Source: Siderastrea siderea
Lineage: Eukaryota > Cnidaria > Anthozoa > Scleractinia > Rhizangiidae
Assembly (NCBI GenBank): GCA_964030785.1
Contig: OZ034975.1
Span: 48,512,069-48,576,068 of the forward strand
Reading direction: 5' to 3'
Length of the DNA stretch: 64,000 nt
The notes under the pieces are model-generated. The model saw nothing but the letters and a program-made list of their open reading frames with translations, ran no database searches and had not been told where the DNA came from. Made by a program: the position numbers and the translations under genes. Of this stretch, positions 24,030-36,866 are shown piece after piece; the first letter of the stretch is position 1; every line of letters starts with the position of its first letter.

Positions 24030-25375
24030 GGAATGACTTTCATTCCAGAACGAGTTCATTCCATCCCCATATATTTCTCTGTATCTGTTTACATGATACC
24101 GAGACGAAAGTTAAGTCCCGCACAAGTCATTCCGGAATGAGTTCATTCCGGTTTTCAATCCGAACGAAATTCTCGTTCTGGTATGACATTTCATTCTGGT
24201 ATCAGATAAACTGAAAACGAACTCCGTTCCGAGATGAAAACGCAAACCGTGTAGTCTGGAGCGAGTGGCGCATGCGTATCGTTTTCAAGATGGTGGACAC
24301 AACGGTCGTTTTCCATTCTCGTTCCAGAGCCTACGATCTTTTCTGTCAGCGGTGGGATCGTAGGGCTCTGGTATCAGCCATTACCGGATGTCGTGAAATT
24401 CACGACATCCGGTAGCGCATGTCTAATTAGTTAAGGTGCTATTGCGCCTGCTCTATTCTCGTCTGTGGAGCTCTGGGCAGGACAATTCTGACAGCCGAGA
24501 AATTTGAATTCCTATCGATCGAGTCATGGTGTCAGATCGACTGAAAGCTGTTCTGGACCCTCTAAATCTCCTGCAATTAGCGGAAAACCTGGAGCTTTAA
24601 AAGGAACAAGCTTAAGAACGATTGTCCCTGCATTTCACTCACGGGTTTTGGATTTGTATCTTGCCTGAATAAAGGTATTGAATTGCGTTATACTGAATTG
24701 TACAGTTATTTTATTACATTCGTCTGGTTCCTGATGTGTGAGAATGTCAACTGTGTACTTATCGTTTCGCCACTAAATGCTACATTGTATTACGTTTCAC
24801 CCCATCGAAAATTTCCAGAAGCATTTGGCGCCCATGTTTTTAAACATCGACATCAAGAGGTCATTACAAAAGTTGATGAGACAGTTACATGTAAGTTTAT
24901 TTATGGACAAGCTGTAGTTTTGTAGAAAATGCTGTAGCGAGAAAAGAATCGCTGGCATTTAGCGACAATCTCTAACACTTTGAATTCTTACGTGCTTAAC
25001 CAAAGAGCAAAATTTGGTCGTTCAAACTGCCCTAAGCCACATCCTTTGCGTGGAAATTGATCAAGTCAATATATTTTAAAATTAATGCCCTGATTAATTC
25101 AACCGGAAATAAGACGTTATGCGTAGAAGCCGAAAAATTTTAACGTCATTAGGCATACAGTTTGAATGGGCCAATCAAAAAAAAATAAATTTTTGGCCGT
25201 TACCAGAGCTACAAGAGACGTAATTTAAAAAAGCCGCGTAGCTCTGGGGACGAGAATGGTCGTTTTCAAGATGGCTGACTCGGTCGATTTTGTCATGTGA
25301 ATGCAGTACGAACTTCGTTCTGGAACGCAACTCATTCCGGAATGAAACTCATTCTGGTATCATGTGAACAGCCCC
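24030..25375. mobile_element. Second Harbinger-type MITE, 5'-truncated and interrupted
   Basis: 24030-24313 and 25259-25375 together match the MITE at 19107-19519 (gaatgactttcattccagaa, ctctgtatctgtttacatga, tcgttttcaagatgg, ending ggtatcatgtgaacagcccc then TAA). The first ~24 bp of the left end are missing. The element is split by a 945-bp insertion at 24314-25258. Confidence 0.85.
24314..25258. mobile_element. Nested 945-bp TIR element with 9-bp target duplication
   Basis: It sits inside the MITE 24030-25375, which sits inside the 8.4-kb element. The left end is CATTCTCGTTCCAGAGC and the right end, reverse-complemented, CATTCTCGTCCCCAGAGC. GTCGTTTTC flanks both sides (24305-24313, 25259-25267); the undisturbed MITE at 19390-19410 supplies the empty site. 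A near-perfect hairpin lies at about 24384-24414 (accggatgtcgtgaa / ttcacgacatccggt). A 9-bp target fits Mutator-like (MULE) elements. The 80-residue frame at 24683-24925 has no motif I know. Confidence 0.88.
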
Positions 25376-26754
25376 TAAAACTTGCCAGTCGATCAAGATG
25401 AGGAAAGGTACAATCGAAAACTTGAAAACCTGCCAGCCACGTGAACAAAACATGCAACTGTCGTTTGACAAATGTTGTTCGTTTCCCGCCTAAAACAGCG
25501 CATTTTCGAAACTTCGTGCCTCGTTCGGAAAGCTTCGCTTTCCGAAGAAAAGCCGTTGCCCTTCGGGCAACGTGTTAGGCGACCGCGGAAGAATGGTCTG
25601 CGGTTAATAGCAATTTTCAATATGGCGGAGGATATGGCGTACTAAGCGAGATCAAGATCGAGAAATACAGCGTGTGGATAGAGAAGAAAGCCGTTCATAT
25701 TGGATTTACAAAGGTTGCATTGGGCAAATTTATTGATCAAATGACTTGGTTATGTATTTTATATGGTAAGATGTACGAAGGATAATTCTTGCCTACAAAT
25801 TTAACTCCTCTGGACCCTGTGGTTTTGGTCGTAACTTTGACAGTTTCATCAATCATTTACTCTTATCTCATTGTTTTGCGCAATATGCAGCATCTATTTT
25901 GGATCTGGTTCACACGCAAAACCACGCAATGAAATATGACAAATATCGTGACATTTTGACTACGCAGTTCGCAAATAAAGTCCGCTAGCTAGCTATTTCT
26001 TCGTTACCTGTTTTTATAATCTTAATGTTTGAACATTTTTCCCGACGCCAAAACATAAAGCTTGCACAGAAACGGTAATGTGAAAACCCCCGGAAAATCT
26101 TAACACGACACCGCAAGCAATGTTGAAGAATTACATATTGGTAGGTGACTTCATACTCAGTACACTAGGCCACAAAAGTTTCTGGTAATAAAATCCGTTT
26201 TAACTTATGTGACTGGTGCTATTAAATACTTAGAAATTACAGTCCCATTTACCCACTCTCCGAGATCTCACGGGAAGGGATACGCGCCAAGGCACAGAAA
26301 ACCTAATTCACTTGACGGCGATCAACCGGCGAGCTAATAATCATCCTAAACGATCCGGCTCTAGAATCCCGGAAAAGTGACGAAAATACATAAGATACAC
26401 AACAGACATGGTTTTTCAAATTTTATTTAGGAGTTCACGGCTTCGAAAAGGAAAACTGAGATTATTTAGACCTACCTTCAGAGTATTCGAACTCTCATAT
26501 CACTCTTTGGTTTATACAGTTCATACCGGTGATCCAAATTAAAACAAAAGCGACTGACCTGTGCATTCGTTCGATATTTACGAGTTGAACCTTTAAATTC
26601 GATTCTGTAGGCACGCGCCACACAGAGATTTCGCCCCCAATCATTCTGTTTCCCACCACATTGCACAATCCCATAAAACGATAAGCCCAAATGGAACTCG
26701 ATCGCTTCCTCAGCTTTCTACACGGTGGTATCGACTATCGGTATCCGGTCATTT

Positions 26755-26885
26755 CGTTCCATGGTGATTTCGTTCCAAGTCACTTCGTTCCACAGTATAG
26801 TCAGTTCGTTACACAAAATAGTCAATTCGTTCCACGAGATAGTTAGATCGTTCCACGAGATAGTTAGATCGTTCCACAAAGTATT
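26755..26885. repeat. Short tandem repeat around 'cgttccac'
   Basis: About seven imperfect copies of a ~20-bp unit such as agtcaattcgttccacgaga, with two perfect copies of tagttagatcgttccac near the end. Confidence 0.75.
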
Positions 26886-26934
26886 AAAGTAGAAATAAAC
26901 TTTTAACGCTTGAACAAACGCGGGAAAAAAGTTA

Positions 26935-28125
26935 ACCGTTCACAGCACAGGGCGCAGAGGAGTCATATTTGACCGTAATGCTGGCTAAATATTCATCGTG
27001 CAAATCGATCTTGTTGATTCAAAACGATAAACGTGACTGAACAAAGCATCATGCTATCTGGTTACGCGTCTAGTGAAATTCCATCGGCATGACGAAAACC
27101 GCATGCAGCAGTTGCTGTGGGCGTGTCACCAGTTACTAACAGCCGATTAACGGTAAAAAAAGGAGACAAGGGACGAAATAGCCTGTTCCAGGCGTTCAGA
27201 TAGTGGAGCGCGAGCGAAAAATAAAGCGAGCGAAAGAGCAGGAAAAAACGAGGGGAGGCTGGTTCCCTCGTCCTCTTCCCCAGCCTCCCCTCGTTTTTTC
27301 CTGCTCTTTCGCTCGCTATATTCTTCGCTCGCGCTCCACTATCTGAACGCCTGGAACAGGCTAGGGACGAAAGCAATTTCGGTCCAATTTTCAATCCCCA
27401 ATAAATCGCCACACTTCGAACAAAAAGGCCTCGTCTTTGGCAAGTGAAATGAAAATGATACTTTCTACCAAGGTGGATTAAAAGTTTAATCAGAAAGTTC
27501 GTTAAATCTAACTTTTGGAGAGCGAATTTTTGGAGTTGAACGGCCCGCTTTCGTTCGATGTGAACCGGAGGATACCGGTGACGGAAATGCGTCATCAACT
27601 ACATAACAAAGCATTATGCGCAGGATTGACAGGTCGGTCTTTCAGAACATACGCAAAGCTTAGCAACGCCTCCCGTGACGCGTAACAAGATAGCATGACG
27701 CTTTGTTCAGTCACGTTCAGTTGTTTTGAATCAATAAGATCGATTTGCGCGATGAATTTAGCCAGCATTACGGACAAATCTGACTCCTCTGCGCCCTGTG
27801 ATCGCATTTGATGTTGTTCAAAGGCCTTAAATAAAATACACTAAATATTTAGTCAAAGCTTCATGTTTACACCGATTGAGACTCGAAACATTTCACCAGA
27901 AAATCAGTTACGTCGCGTACTAAAATTTCTCACCAATTTTTGATAACGTCGCCCATTGTCGGCCTTTTGTCTTGCGGATAGAGTTTCACCAGACGCGTAA
28001 CTAGATAGCATGCTTTGTTCAGTCACGTTCATTGTTTTGAATTCAAAACAGATCGATTTGCGCGATGAATTTAGCCAGCATTACGGTCAAATATGACTCC
28101 TCTTGCGCCCTGTGTTCACAGTAAC
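26935..28125. repeat. ~140-bp block present three times
   Basis: A block that runs cagggcgcagaggagtcata, ttgaccgtaatgctggcta, aatcgatctt, cgtgactgaacaaagc and a tagcatg/ctatc end occurs inverted at about 26945-27075 and in direct orientation at 27670-27805 and 27995-28120. The outer copies form an inverted pair around the middle copy and the fold-back element. Confidence 0.8.
27179..27363. mobile_element. 185-bp fold-back element, 9-bp target duplication
   Basis: Almost the entire element is an inverted repeat: TAGCCTGTTCCAGGCGTTCA, then gatagtggagcgcgagcga and so on to a short centre near 27272, then the reverse complement. GGGACGAAA flanks both sides (27170-27178, 27364-27372). The 178-residue minus-strand frame 27062-27598 runs through the hairpin and is not a gene. 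The 9-bp target suggests a MULE derivative. Confidence 0.88.
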
Positions 28126-30559
28126 TCGCAAATGGTAGTAAGCGCGGAGAAAGAAGACACGATCTTTGCGCCATTGTTTCGAAAAGAGCGGTTCACCACT
28201 CGCATCCGGCAGACAATTCATATTTGGAAATGTACACGATTTGCATTTGCACTCGCCAAAATCAGTTCGCTACGGAATGCAAATGTTACAGAAGAATTGA
28301 TATAGTGACTGAGCAATTGGAAATCAATTCCATCCGTTGCAAGAGAATTAATTTATACCAACGGTAATTTGTATTTTCTTGCGGTATACATAAAGCTGAA
28401 GCAAGCCGAAGTCCTGAGTCGTGATTGGAAAAAAGGCCCAGTCCATATTTCGCGCACGTTCGCTTTGTTCTTTTTCTTCCGTTTTTTTTTCCACCTTGTA
28501 ACCTGCTAAAAAAGAACGCCTGATCGCAGGTTATTCAGCTTGTCACTCACTGACGCTTTAATATTCGTTATTTTTAGGTATTCGACAAGCATTTTCATAT
28601 TTTGTGGCAAACATCGAGCTCCGATTGCCCACACCCTGCCTGGTTTGTCATGTTTCTTTTTATTGCCTGCGGAACAGGCTTTTTATTTATTTAGTTATTT
28701 ATTTATTTATTTTTTGTGTTTTTGGGGCAAGCAAGCGCTCGCCTGTCGCCCACGCCAGAAACGTTTTCCAAAAAATGACGCGTGTTCTGCAGGCTACGTT
28801 TCTTTGGGCAAGTCTTGATGAACCAAAATCTCGCGCGATATATATGACATGATTGGAAAGGTGAGATATTTAAAACTAGTGAAATCATAACCAACATCCC
28901 CTGATTCTTCACACTTCACTGAGAGAGGCGCGGCTGGGAAAACGGAAACGAACCATTTATGTTAGCCTATTAAAAGGCTAAATGCTCCTTAAATGTGTTG
29001 TGCTCGAATTGTTCTACAAGCTGTCCACGGACTGACTGAGTTCATCAGTAGCACGGCTTCCCGGTGCCAACGTTTAACAGAGATACCCAGCTATATTCGA
29101 TTTCAATTGCGAATCTTATCGAGGGCACACATTCGTCTAGAACGTTCGACGTGTCTTTTGTGGATGTGGATGTGAGACTTGACTAGAACGTCATCTTTTG
29201 ATGAAGTAGACATGTCGCGGCATTCGTATTTATACCGAAATGTTCCACTCATTGACGGAAACCTAGGATTAAGTGTTCAAAGAATATCTCGTCAGAGTGT
29301 GAAGTTGCCCACTACTGTTGTGAACAGCAGTGCCGTTAAGCGTGTGCCTCCGTTAAGTTCCTGTCTGCAAGCCAGGGCTAAATTGCAGAGTGAAACAGCT
29401 TAACTCCAGTGAGATTGTATAAGAGAGAAATCCAAGCGCAACTTAAAGGGGATAATAAGAATCGGGCGTGTAATGTTTGTTGGGAATGAGGAACACATTT
29501 CGATGAAATTTGCTTTCGATATAAATCCCGAATAGATTGATGTACCTGTGCTACGGAGTTTCCTAACGAACGTCGTGTGTGAATACGATCGACAATTGAT
29601 AACTTGGTTTACGAACTGAGAGGATCAGAAATGTGATACGTGTTCTTATAACAAAACCGTGCGGAACTGAATACGTAATTAATTTCTTGCATTAGGTCTG
29701 ATAACGCACTTAAACGCACTTAAACGCACTTAAACGTGAACGTTGCGTATAAATCGTAAGATGAAAAGAAAGCGTACAGGGCAGCCCTTCAATTCCAATA
29801 TGGAACCGCTAGCACAAAATCATCTATTGACGGTGATTTACTATCTCATCACTTTCGTTTGTCGATATTATATAATATGATAATGTACAGCCTTAGGGTG
29901 AAGGCAACTATTAGTAATTAATGTGCAGATATATGATTGGACGATGATTGTTATTTGAGGGATTCATTTACCGTAAATCCTTTTTTAAGCTGTCCTCTTG
30001 AGAAGAAGAAATTTATTAAGCCCCCCGCCTCTCTTTTTAGCCACCCACCCCTGCCCCTTCAGAAAAAAATACACTGTATGTGAACTAAAAGTACGGTACT
30101 ATGACTTTGTCTCGTCTTGGAAGTTCAGTTTGTCACGTGATTGCATCAATTGATTGGGCGAATGATAAACATGTAATCAAGTGTTACAAGACTGAAGGCA
30201 TCGATTGTATGCAAAAATTACATTACATCCTGATAGTGTACATCATGCTGCATTTTGCTAAATAAATAACCCCCCCCCCCTCCCTCGAAAGTACCTTAAA
30301 TAAATTTATAGCCACCCGGGTGGCTTAATAGAGGAATTACGGTGTATCAAACATTATTTTTATCTACAATTACTGTAAAGTCAGTAATAATAAAACCGAT
30401 AATTTTATAGATATACACAAGGTTGTTTGTATGCGTTGTTATTTCTATCATAGTGTAAACTGTATGGCAGGCCAAATATTCATTCCAGAGGTAACTGTTA
30501 TATTCAGTCGATAATGATCAGTTATCCGTCTGTTGCAGGAGTGGAGGAGGGGGGGGGGG

Positions 30560-31040
30560 GTAATTGAAGATACCATGGGTCTCCTTACACAGGAGGTGGG
30601 GTCGTAGAAGATACCATGGGTCTCCTTTCAAGGGAAGTGGGGTCGTAGAAGATACAATGGGTCTCCTTACACAGGCAGTGGGGTAGTAGAAGATACCATG
30701 GGCCTCCTTTCAAGGGAAGTGGGGTCGTAGAAGATACCATGGGTCTCCTTTCAAGGGAAGTGGGGTCGTAGAAGATGCAATGGGTCTCCTTACACAGGCG
30801 GTGGGGTCGTAGAAGATACCATGGGTCTCCTTTCAAGGGAAGTGGGGTCGTAGAAGATGCAACGGGTCTCCTTACACAGGCAGTGGGGTAGTAGAAGATA
30901 CCATGGGCCTCCTTTCAAGGGAGGTGGGGTCGTAGAAGATACCATGGGTCTCCTTACGCAGGAGGTGGGGTCGTAGAAGATACCATGGGTCTCCATTCAA
31001 GAGACGTGGGGTTATAGAAGATACCATGGGTCTCCAGATT
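30560..31040. repeat. 41-bp minisatellite inside the right transposon end
   Basis: About 12 copies of a 41-bp unit of the form gaagataccatgggtctcct, ttcaagggaagtggggtcgta. Two unit types (ttacacaggcgg and tttcaagggaag variants) partly alternate. Directly related to the array at 22857-23400 through accatgggtctc and ggtgggg. Confidence 0.95.
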
Positions 31041-31188
31041 ATGGAAGTGGGGAGACTGTTAAAAGAGGAAGGGGGCTATGGAAGTTGCCATGGGTATCTG
31101 CATATGGGGAGGGGGCTATAGGAAGAGGCAGTCATCTTCACTCATTCTGGTGGGTCCCGAGCATGTATAATAGTTTTGACCACTTCCC

Positions 31189-31990
<802 letters not shown>

Positions 31991-32374
31991 TTGCAATTTG
32001 AAGCCCAGAGTCTCACAGTTTACCAGCCTCATTATAGCCACTCAGACCGACGTGATACTGGAATTTTTTATTCATTTATTAATTTTGACAAAGGAGATTT
32101 TCAATTATGCTATCTTGCCAAAGCAGTGATGCAAAAAGAAACCTTTTTAGAGTCCCTCATTCATGCGAACTGTGGTTGCTAAAGCAATGAAAGTTTTACT
32201 AAAGGTAAAAAAAAAACAAAAAAAAAACACGAAAACGTTTTACCTAACTCTTAACACACGTATCTTTCAGTTATCAGCATGCAATTAAGTGGAAGTCAGT
32301 CTGGAATATCGCTTCGTGTAGTGCTAAAAGTCTTCATCTACGTTTTTTAAACCGTGGTATCGTTCTACACTTAC

Positions 32375-35030
32375 CTTTTCTTTGCTTTCCGCACTGAACG
32401 CACTTCTTATGAACACAGCACCCAACATGGGACCTAGAACGTTGTTAGTGTAGCTAAAGCACGTGTCTTCTCTCGTCTTATTTGTTTTGCTTCCAAGAAG
32501 TCTTCTCTTGAACTCCTGATGAACTGCTCGAAATCCTTTGGACAGAACCGGAACTGAATCCTTTATAGCACGCCATACTATGTAGGTGGACAGCACCCTA
32601 AGGACGGAAAAAGTCAATCAGTACATTCCGCCGTATAAGGAAATTTTTAAATTTTTAGACCGTATCAAGATACGCTGTGGATAAAATCGTGAAGTGTAAA
32701 AGTTGAGGAGAAATATACAGATCGGTAGTTTTCTGTAACAAGTGTAACTATTGAACTGAAAGGTACTGAGAAGTACTTTCCCGTGGTGCTGTTTACCATG
32801 TGGTACAAGAACAATGTTTGATAGAGATTAAACAGTAACACACAGCAGTTGCCCATGTGGGGTACATGGTCATATCTCAGAACAAAAGTGAGATCTGGGT
32901 ACGAGTTTATCAACTACACGATAGGGGGGGGGGGAGGGGTCCCGTACAAGTTTATCAACTACACGATAGGGTGTTCCCGTACAAGTTTATCATCTACACG
33001 ATAGGGGCTCCCGTACGAGTTTATCATCTACACGATAGGGGGGTTTCGTACGAGTTCATCACCTACACGATAGGGGGTCCTGTACGAATTTATCACCTAC
33101 ACGATAAGGGGGCCCCGTACGAGTTTATCTTTTACATACAAGATAGGGGGTGCTGTACGAGTTTAACACCTACACGATAAGGGGGGTTCCGTGAGAGTTT
33201 ATCACCTACACTATCGGGTGGTTCTGTAGGAGTTTATCACCTACCTGATAGGGGGGTCCCGTAGGAGTTTATCACCTACATGATAGGGGGGTTCCGTTGG
33301 AGTTTATCGCCTACACGGTAGGGTGGTTCCGTAGGAGTTTATCACCTACACGACAGGGTGGTTCTGTAGGTTATCACCCACTCGGTAGGGTAGTTCCGTA
33401 GGAGTTTATCGCCTACACGATAGGGTGGTTCCGTAGGAGTTTATCACCTACACGATAGGGTAGTTCCGTAGGAGTTTATCACCTACCTAATCGGGTGGTC
33501 CCGTAGGAGTTTATCACCTACCTGATAGGGTGGTTCCGTAGGAGTTTACCACCTACACGATAGGGTGGTTCCGTAGGAGTTTATTACCTACTTGATAGGG
33601 GGTCCCGTACAAAAGTTGCTTATCAACAGTCTCATGAAATTGACTTACTTCTTATCCGTCTTGCGCAGTAGTTCGATCATATTTTGCAGGTAATCGTTGG
33701 CTAGAACTATGACCATGTCATCTCTTGGTAGGTCTGGACGCGACAGCACCTTCTGTAAGTGTTCCAACCAGGGAAACTGAAGGAAAAAGGATAAGCAACA
33801 ACATCAGTAAATTTTGACTAGTCTTGGCCTTGCTAGTCATGGCCAACTAAGGTTGCCAGCTGTCAATTCGCGTTTAATTTAGACTCTGTGACGTTTAACT
33901 AAAAAACTAGTTTGTGTCAACACAACTGAAAACGACAGTTTAAAAAAAAAGCGAGATTCATTAGTCTTGTCCAACGGTCCCAACTAACAGAAAGCAAAAA
34001 ACAAACAAACAAACAAACAAACAAACAAACAAAAATGTTTAAAACAATTTTTTGTTTTACTGTAAATGGCCTGAACCCAGGAGTCATATCATAAGTCGGT
34101 GAAGTATGATCGTCCAGGCGAGTGTAATCCTGAGAAGGACTGTTTGTGATGACATTGACTAACTTTCGACAACCTGAGCAGAAGTCATCATCAGAATTAT
34201 TATGTCGGTGACGTCTTATATATTTTCCTGTGGAACAAGACCCCTTGTGCTGACATGACTTGTGAAAATCAGGTTTTAGAGTGAAATGAATCCCATGTAC
34301 ATATCACGTGATCAAATATCCGACATGTGATGTGCTTACCTCAGGCAAAGCTTCCGCTAACTTGCCAATTGGAATGCGTACATACTTCTTTGATACTTTC
34401 GGGACCCAGAACTGCATAAAGCGTTGGAGAGAAAAAAAAACGGTCAAGGTTATAGTAAACTGCGTTTTCCAGCAGAGATTACCTTGTGAAAATCACTAAG
34501 CTTTACGTAATTTGTGAAAAGGGACGCTGTCATGTATTATTAGCAAACAATTTGAAGAGTAAAAATAAAACACTTTAGCATCATCAAAAGCCTAAAAATG
34601 ATGGTCTAGTTTCACGAAAAATGGAAGTTTTTCTCACCATAGCAAGCTTGGCCTCAAAAAGAAGTAATTTCTTCATTGCTTTCTTGGAGTCTTCTACGCT
34701 CACTCCAGATAAATGGGTAATAATGGACATGTACTCCCACACTTCTTTTAAAATCTGAAAGGAAGATTCTTACACATCAGTATCATGGGCAGTTACTAAG
34801 ATCGCCTGTCCCGAAGCATGCCTAACCTAGAGACGATGTCTACAGGTGCTTCTTCCCTTATAGATGATGATGATCATGATGATGATGATGACGATGATGA
34901 TGATGATGATGATGATGATGACGATGATGATGACAAATTAGCAATTGACGTGTCTCTTACTCTAATTTAGCCTTACCTTTTCGCTGGTGAAGTAAATGAT
35001 TTGCGGAAGATTCAACTTGGCTTGATCGAT
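32375..35030 (-). CDS. M13 metallopeptidase (neprilysin/ECE-like), N-domain fragment
   Basis: Five minus-strand exons join in phase: 35030-34977, 34754-34638, 34411-34340, 33776-33649 and 32597-32375, 198 codons in all. Landmarks in order are LNLPQIIYFTSEK, ILKEVWEYM, KKLLLFEAKLAM, FWVPKVSKKYVRIPIGKL, FPWLEHLQKVL, VLANDYLQNM, then STYIVWRAIKDSVPVLSKGF and CFSYTNNVLGPMLGAVFI. The last two correspond to the NYL-W and C..-LG..F-V parts of the non-catalytic half of M13 peptidases (family knowledge). M13 enzymes are type II membrane zinc peptidases that cut small peptides outside the cell. The HExxH and ExxxD exons are absent: the last exon ends with a good donor (aaag|gtaagt, phase 0) but 350 bp further on lies the edge of the duplicated zinc-finger DNA. 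The 5' exons were not found either. It is probably a truncated, inactive gene. Confidence 0.82.
32895..33612. repeat. ~35-bp minisatellite in a peptidase intron
   Basis: About 20 copies of a 34-36-bp unit such as ccgtaggagtttatcaccta then cacgatagggtggtt. It lies entirely in the last intron of the peptidase fragment, between 32597 and 33649. The first copies have long G runs. Confidence 0.95.
34065..34215 (-). repeat. Penelope-type terminal remnant with degenerate hammerhead
   Basis: Related to the arms around the retroelement at 45.9-47.2 kb (aggagtcatatcataagtc, gatcgtccaggcgagtgta, acctgagcagaagtcatcat). On the minus strand the hammerhead-type core CTGATGA, a GAC..GTC stem and GAAA are visible at 34150-34192, but the outer stem and the cleavage triplet are lost. 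It lies in a peptidase intron. Confidence 0.65.
34866..34933. repeat. GAT microsatellite
   Basis: About 22 gat units with a few gac/atc variants, in a peptidase intron. Confidence 0.9.
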
Positions 35031-35307
35031 CTGTAAGAGAGGAAAATACTATTTTAGTGCTATAACTACACTTACTGTTCGATACATGGCCAAATCATTA
35101 CTAGCCTGTTCAAGTGCTCAGATAGATAGGAGTGAAAGAATTGTCGGGCACGCAACTTAAAGAACATATCGAGGATACAAAAACGAGAAAAGGGAAAATA
35201 TAATGCTTTTTCTTTTCCCTAAACAAAGTACCGAAGTGAATAATTCCTGTCTTTTCTAAGCCCTTTAAATACGTGGGATGTCTAACATCTGATTTCTTTC
35301 TGAAAGA

Positions 35308-35324
35308 CATATTATTGTTATTAC

Positions 35325-35361
<37 letters not shown>

Positions 35362-35371
35362 ATTATTATTA
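35308..35371. repeat. TTA microsatellite
   Basis: About 20 tta/att units. The polyasparagine frame on the minus strand here is an artefact of the repeat. Confidence 0.9.
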
Positions 35372-35456
35372 TACTGGTACATGAACATAAAGGAAATGAC
35401 CACCAATGATAAGCTGAGTTTACAAATTCTTTTTAAAAACTACAGTGAACCTCCCC

Positions 35457-35858
35457 TTAAGGACGGTGTCTCCTAATACAGATGTATTTTTGTAAAGGTT
35501 ATGGCTATGGGGGAAAAGTAGAGCTAAACAAGAGTTATTGGAATCCAAAAAGCAAAATGTGGGTAACCATGCAGTTTTCAGAGATAATTAAGGAATCGTA
35601 ATTCCCAAAAAGCGCTAAAATACATAGAATGTATAGCAATTTCTTTCCAAATTTAAGCTCAATTATCTCTGAAAAATGCGTGGTTACCCCCAATTTTCTT
35701 TTTAGATTCTGATAGCCCTTGTTAAGATCTGCTTTTTCCACATAGTTATAAACCGCGCAAAAATATTGTTGTATTAGTGGGCAAATTCTTTAAGAAACTT
35801 GAATATCCCGAGATGCGCAGAATGTATGCGCATTAACAAAAGGAGGCACCGTCCTTAA
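35457..35858. mobile_element. MITE with TTAAGGACGGTG ends
   Basis: The left end is TTAAGGACGGTGTCTCC at 35457 and the right end, reverse-complemented, TTAAGGACGGTGCCTCC, ending at 35858. The centre has an imperfect hairpin (ttttcagagataatt / aattatctctgaaaa). TTAA at both ends is the likely target. I know this end motif from many marine invertebrate genomes. Confidence 0.8.
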
Positions 35859-36866
35859 GACCACCACCTAAGTGAAACAGCTTACATTTTCTCCATTTGG
35901 TTTATTTTTCGAAGACCCGAAGGCTTCCTTCCCGAGATACAAGCGCCTTGGAAAACTTTCGGCAATCTTCGGTTATCTGCGATTACCTTCGGACCATCTT
36001 CGGAAGTCTGCGGAAGCCTTCGGATAATCTAAAAATAACCAAACTTATGGAAAGGTGGTTGCATGAATACATGGGAGTTGAGCCATTGGTGGTTCTATTG
36101 TACACATAAGAACTTTTTCAAGACCAGTTAGCAGAACTTGTACATTGATATCGGGGATTAAAGGGTGAAAGACGAGCGGCCTCGACTGTCGGTTGTTTTA
36201 GCCGCGTACAACTGGAAACTAATTAGCAGAGTTTGCCGACAGTGAGCTACTTGGCTTGTCCAATCGACTGGATTGCACTTTTTATCAACAGTTACAAGAA
36301 ATGGGGAAAAATTTTGTGTCCGGTCATTGCATAAATGGCATCTCCAAGCAGATTCCTTCCTTCCTTCCATAATTTGTGAGAACAAGAGATTCTCAACCGA
36401 ATATTCACCAGTGTGAAAACTTACATCAATCCCATGTCACCAGTAAAATGTCTATTTGTAAAAGAATCTAGAAAAGAATCTTTTTTAAAATATTCTTTTC
36501 TCTGTGACCTTTCTTGGCAGTAGAGATCATTCAAGTGATTACGCCATGCTACAGGTACCGGTTTGATGAGAAAAAATGTTTTGTCTTGCCACCTGCTAAC
36601 AGGCGAAAAGAAAATCGGGCAAAATAACATAAAATGCGGATTGGGGGACCCCAAAAAGCGAATCTTACGATCAATCTTTGATCTTACGATCAAAGTTATA
36701 ATATTTCTTTCGTTTTTCCTCCAGTCCTAGTTCAAAACCGAAAAATTAGTACCAGTGGAAAGCACTACTTTATTTAAATGGTCACACCTCAGGATTTCAT
36801 CCACAAACTGAGAAGTTAAGACAACCTTGTGCAGCAAGATAAACAACTCCACAGAAAAGTACTGCT

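Larger units (their letters stand above)
25379..30540. other. Transposon interior without recognised genes
   Basis: I looked for transposase, MYB-like or DDE motifs on both strands and saw none. Present are a ~20-bp tandem repeat around cgttccac (26755-26885), a triplicated ~140-bp block (26935-28125), a fold-back element (27179-27363), a small fragment of the TAACCTGC-ended repeat (about 28495-28532) and a frame of ~137 codons with a single internal stop (28993-29403). Confidence 0.5.

Noticed and set aside
27062..27598. 178-residue minus-strand frame
   Set aside because: It reads straight through a fold-back element and a block of the triplicated repeat; no motif.
32324..32617. Fusion of peptidase exons with the downstream zinc-finger exons
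   Set aside because: The donor is phase 0 and the next acceptor needs phase 1; joined, the fingers would be out of frame.
35110..35406. Minus-strand polyasparagine frame
   Set aside because: Product of a TTA microsatellite.
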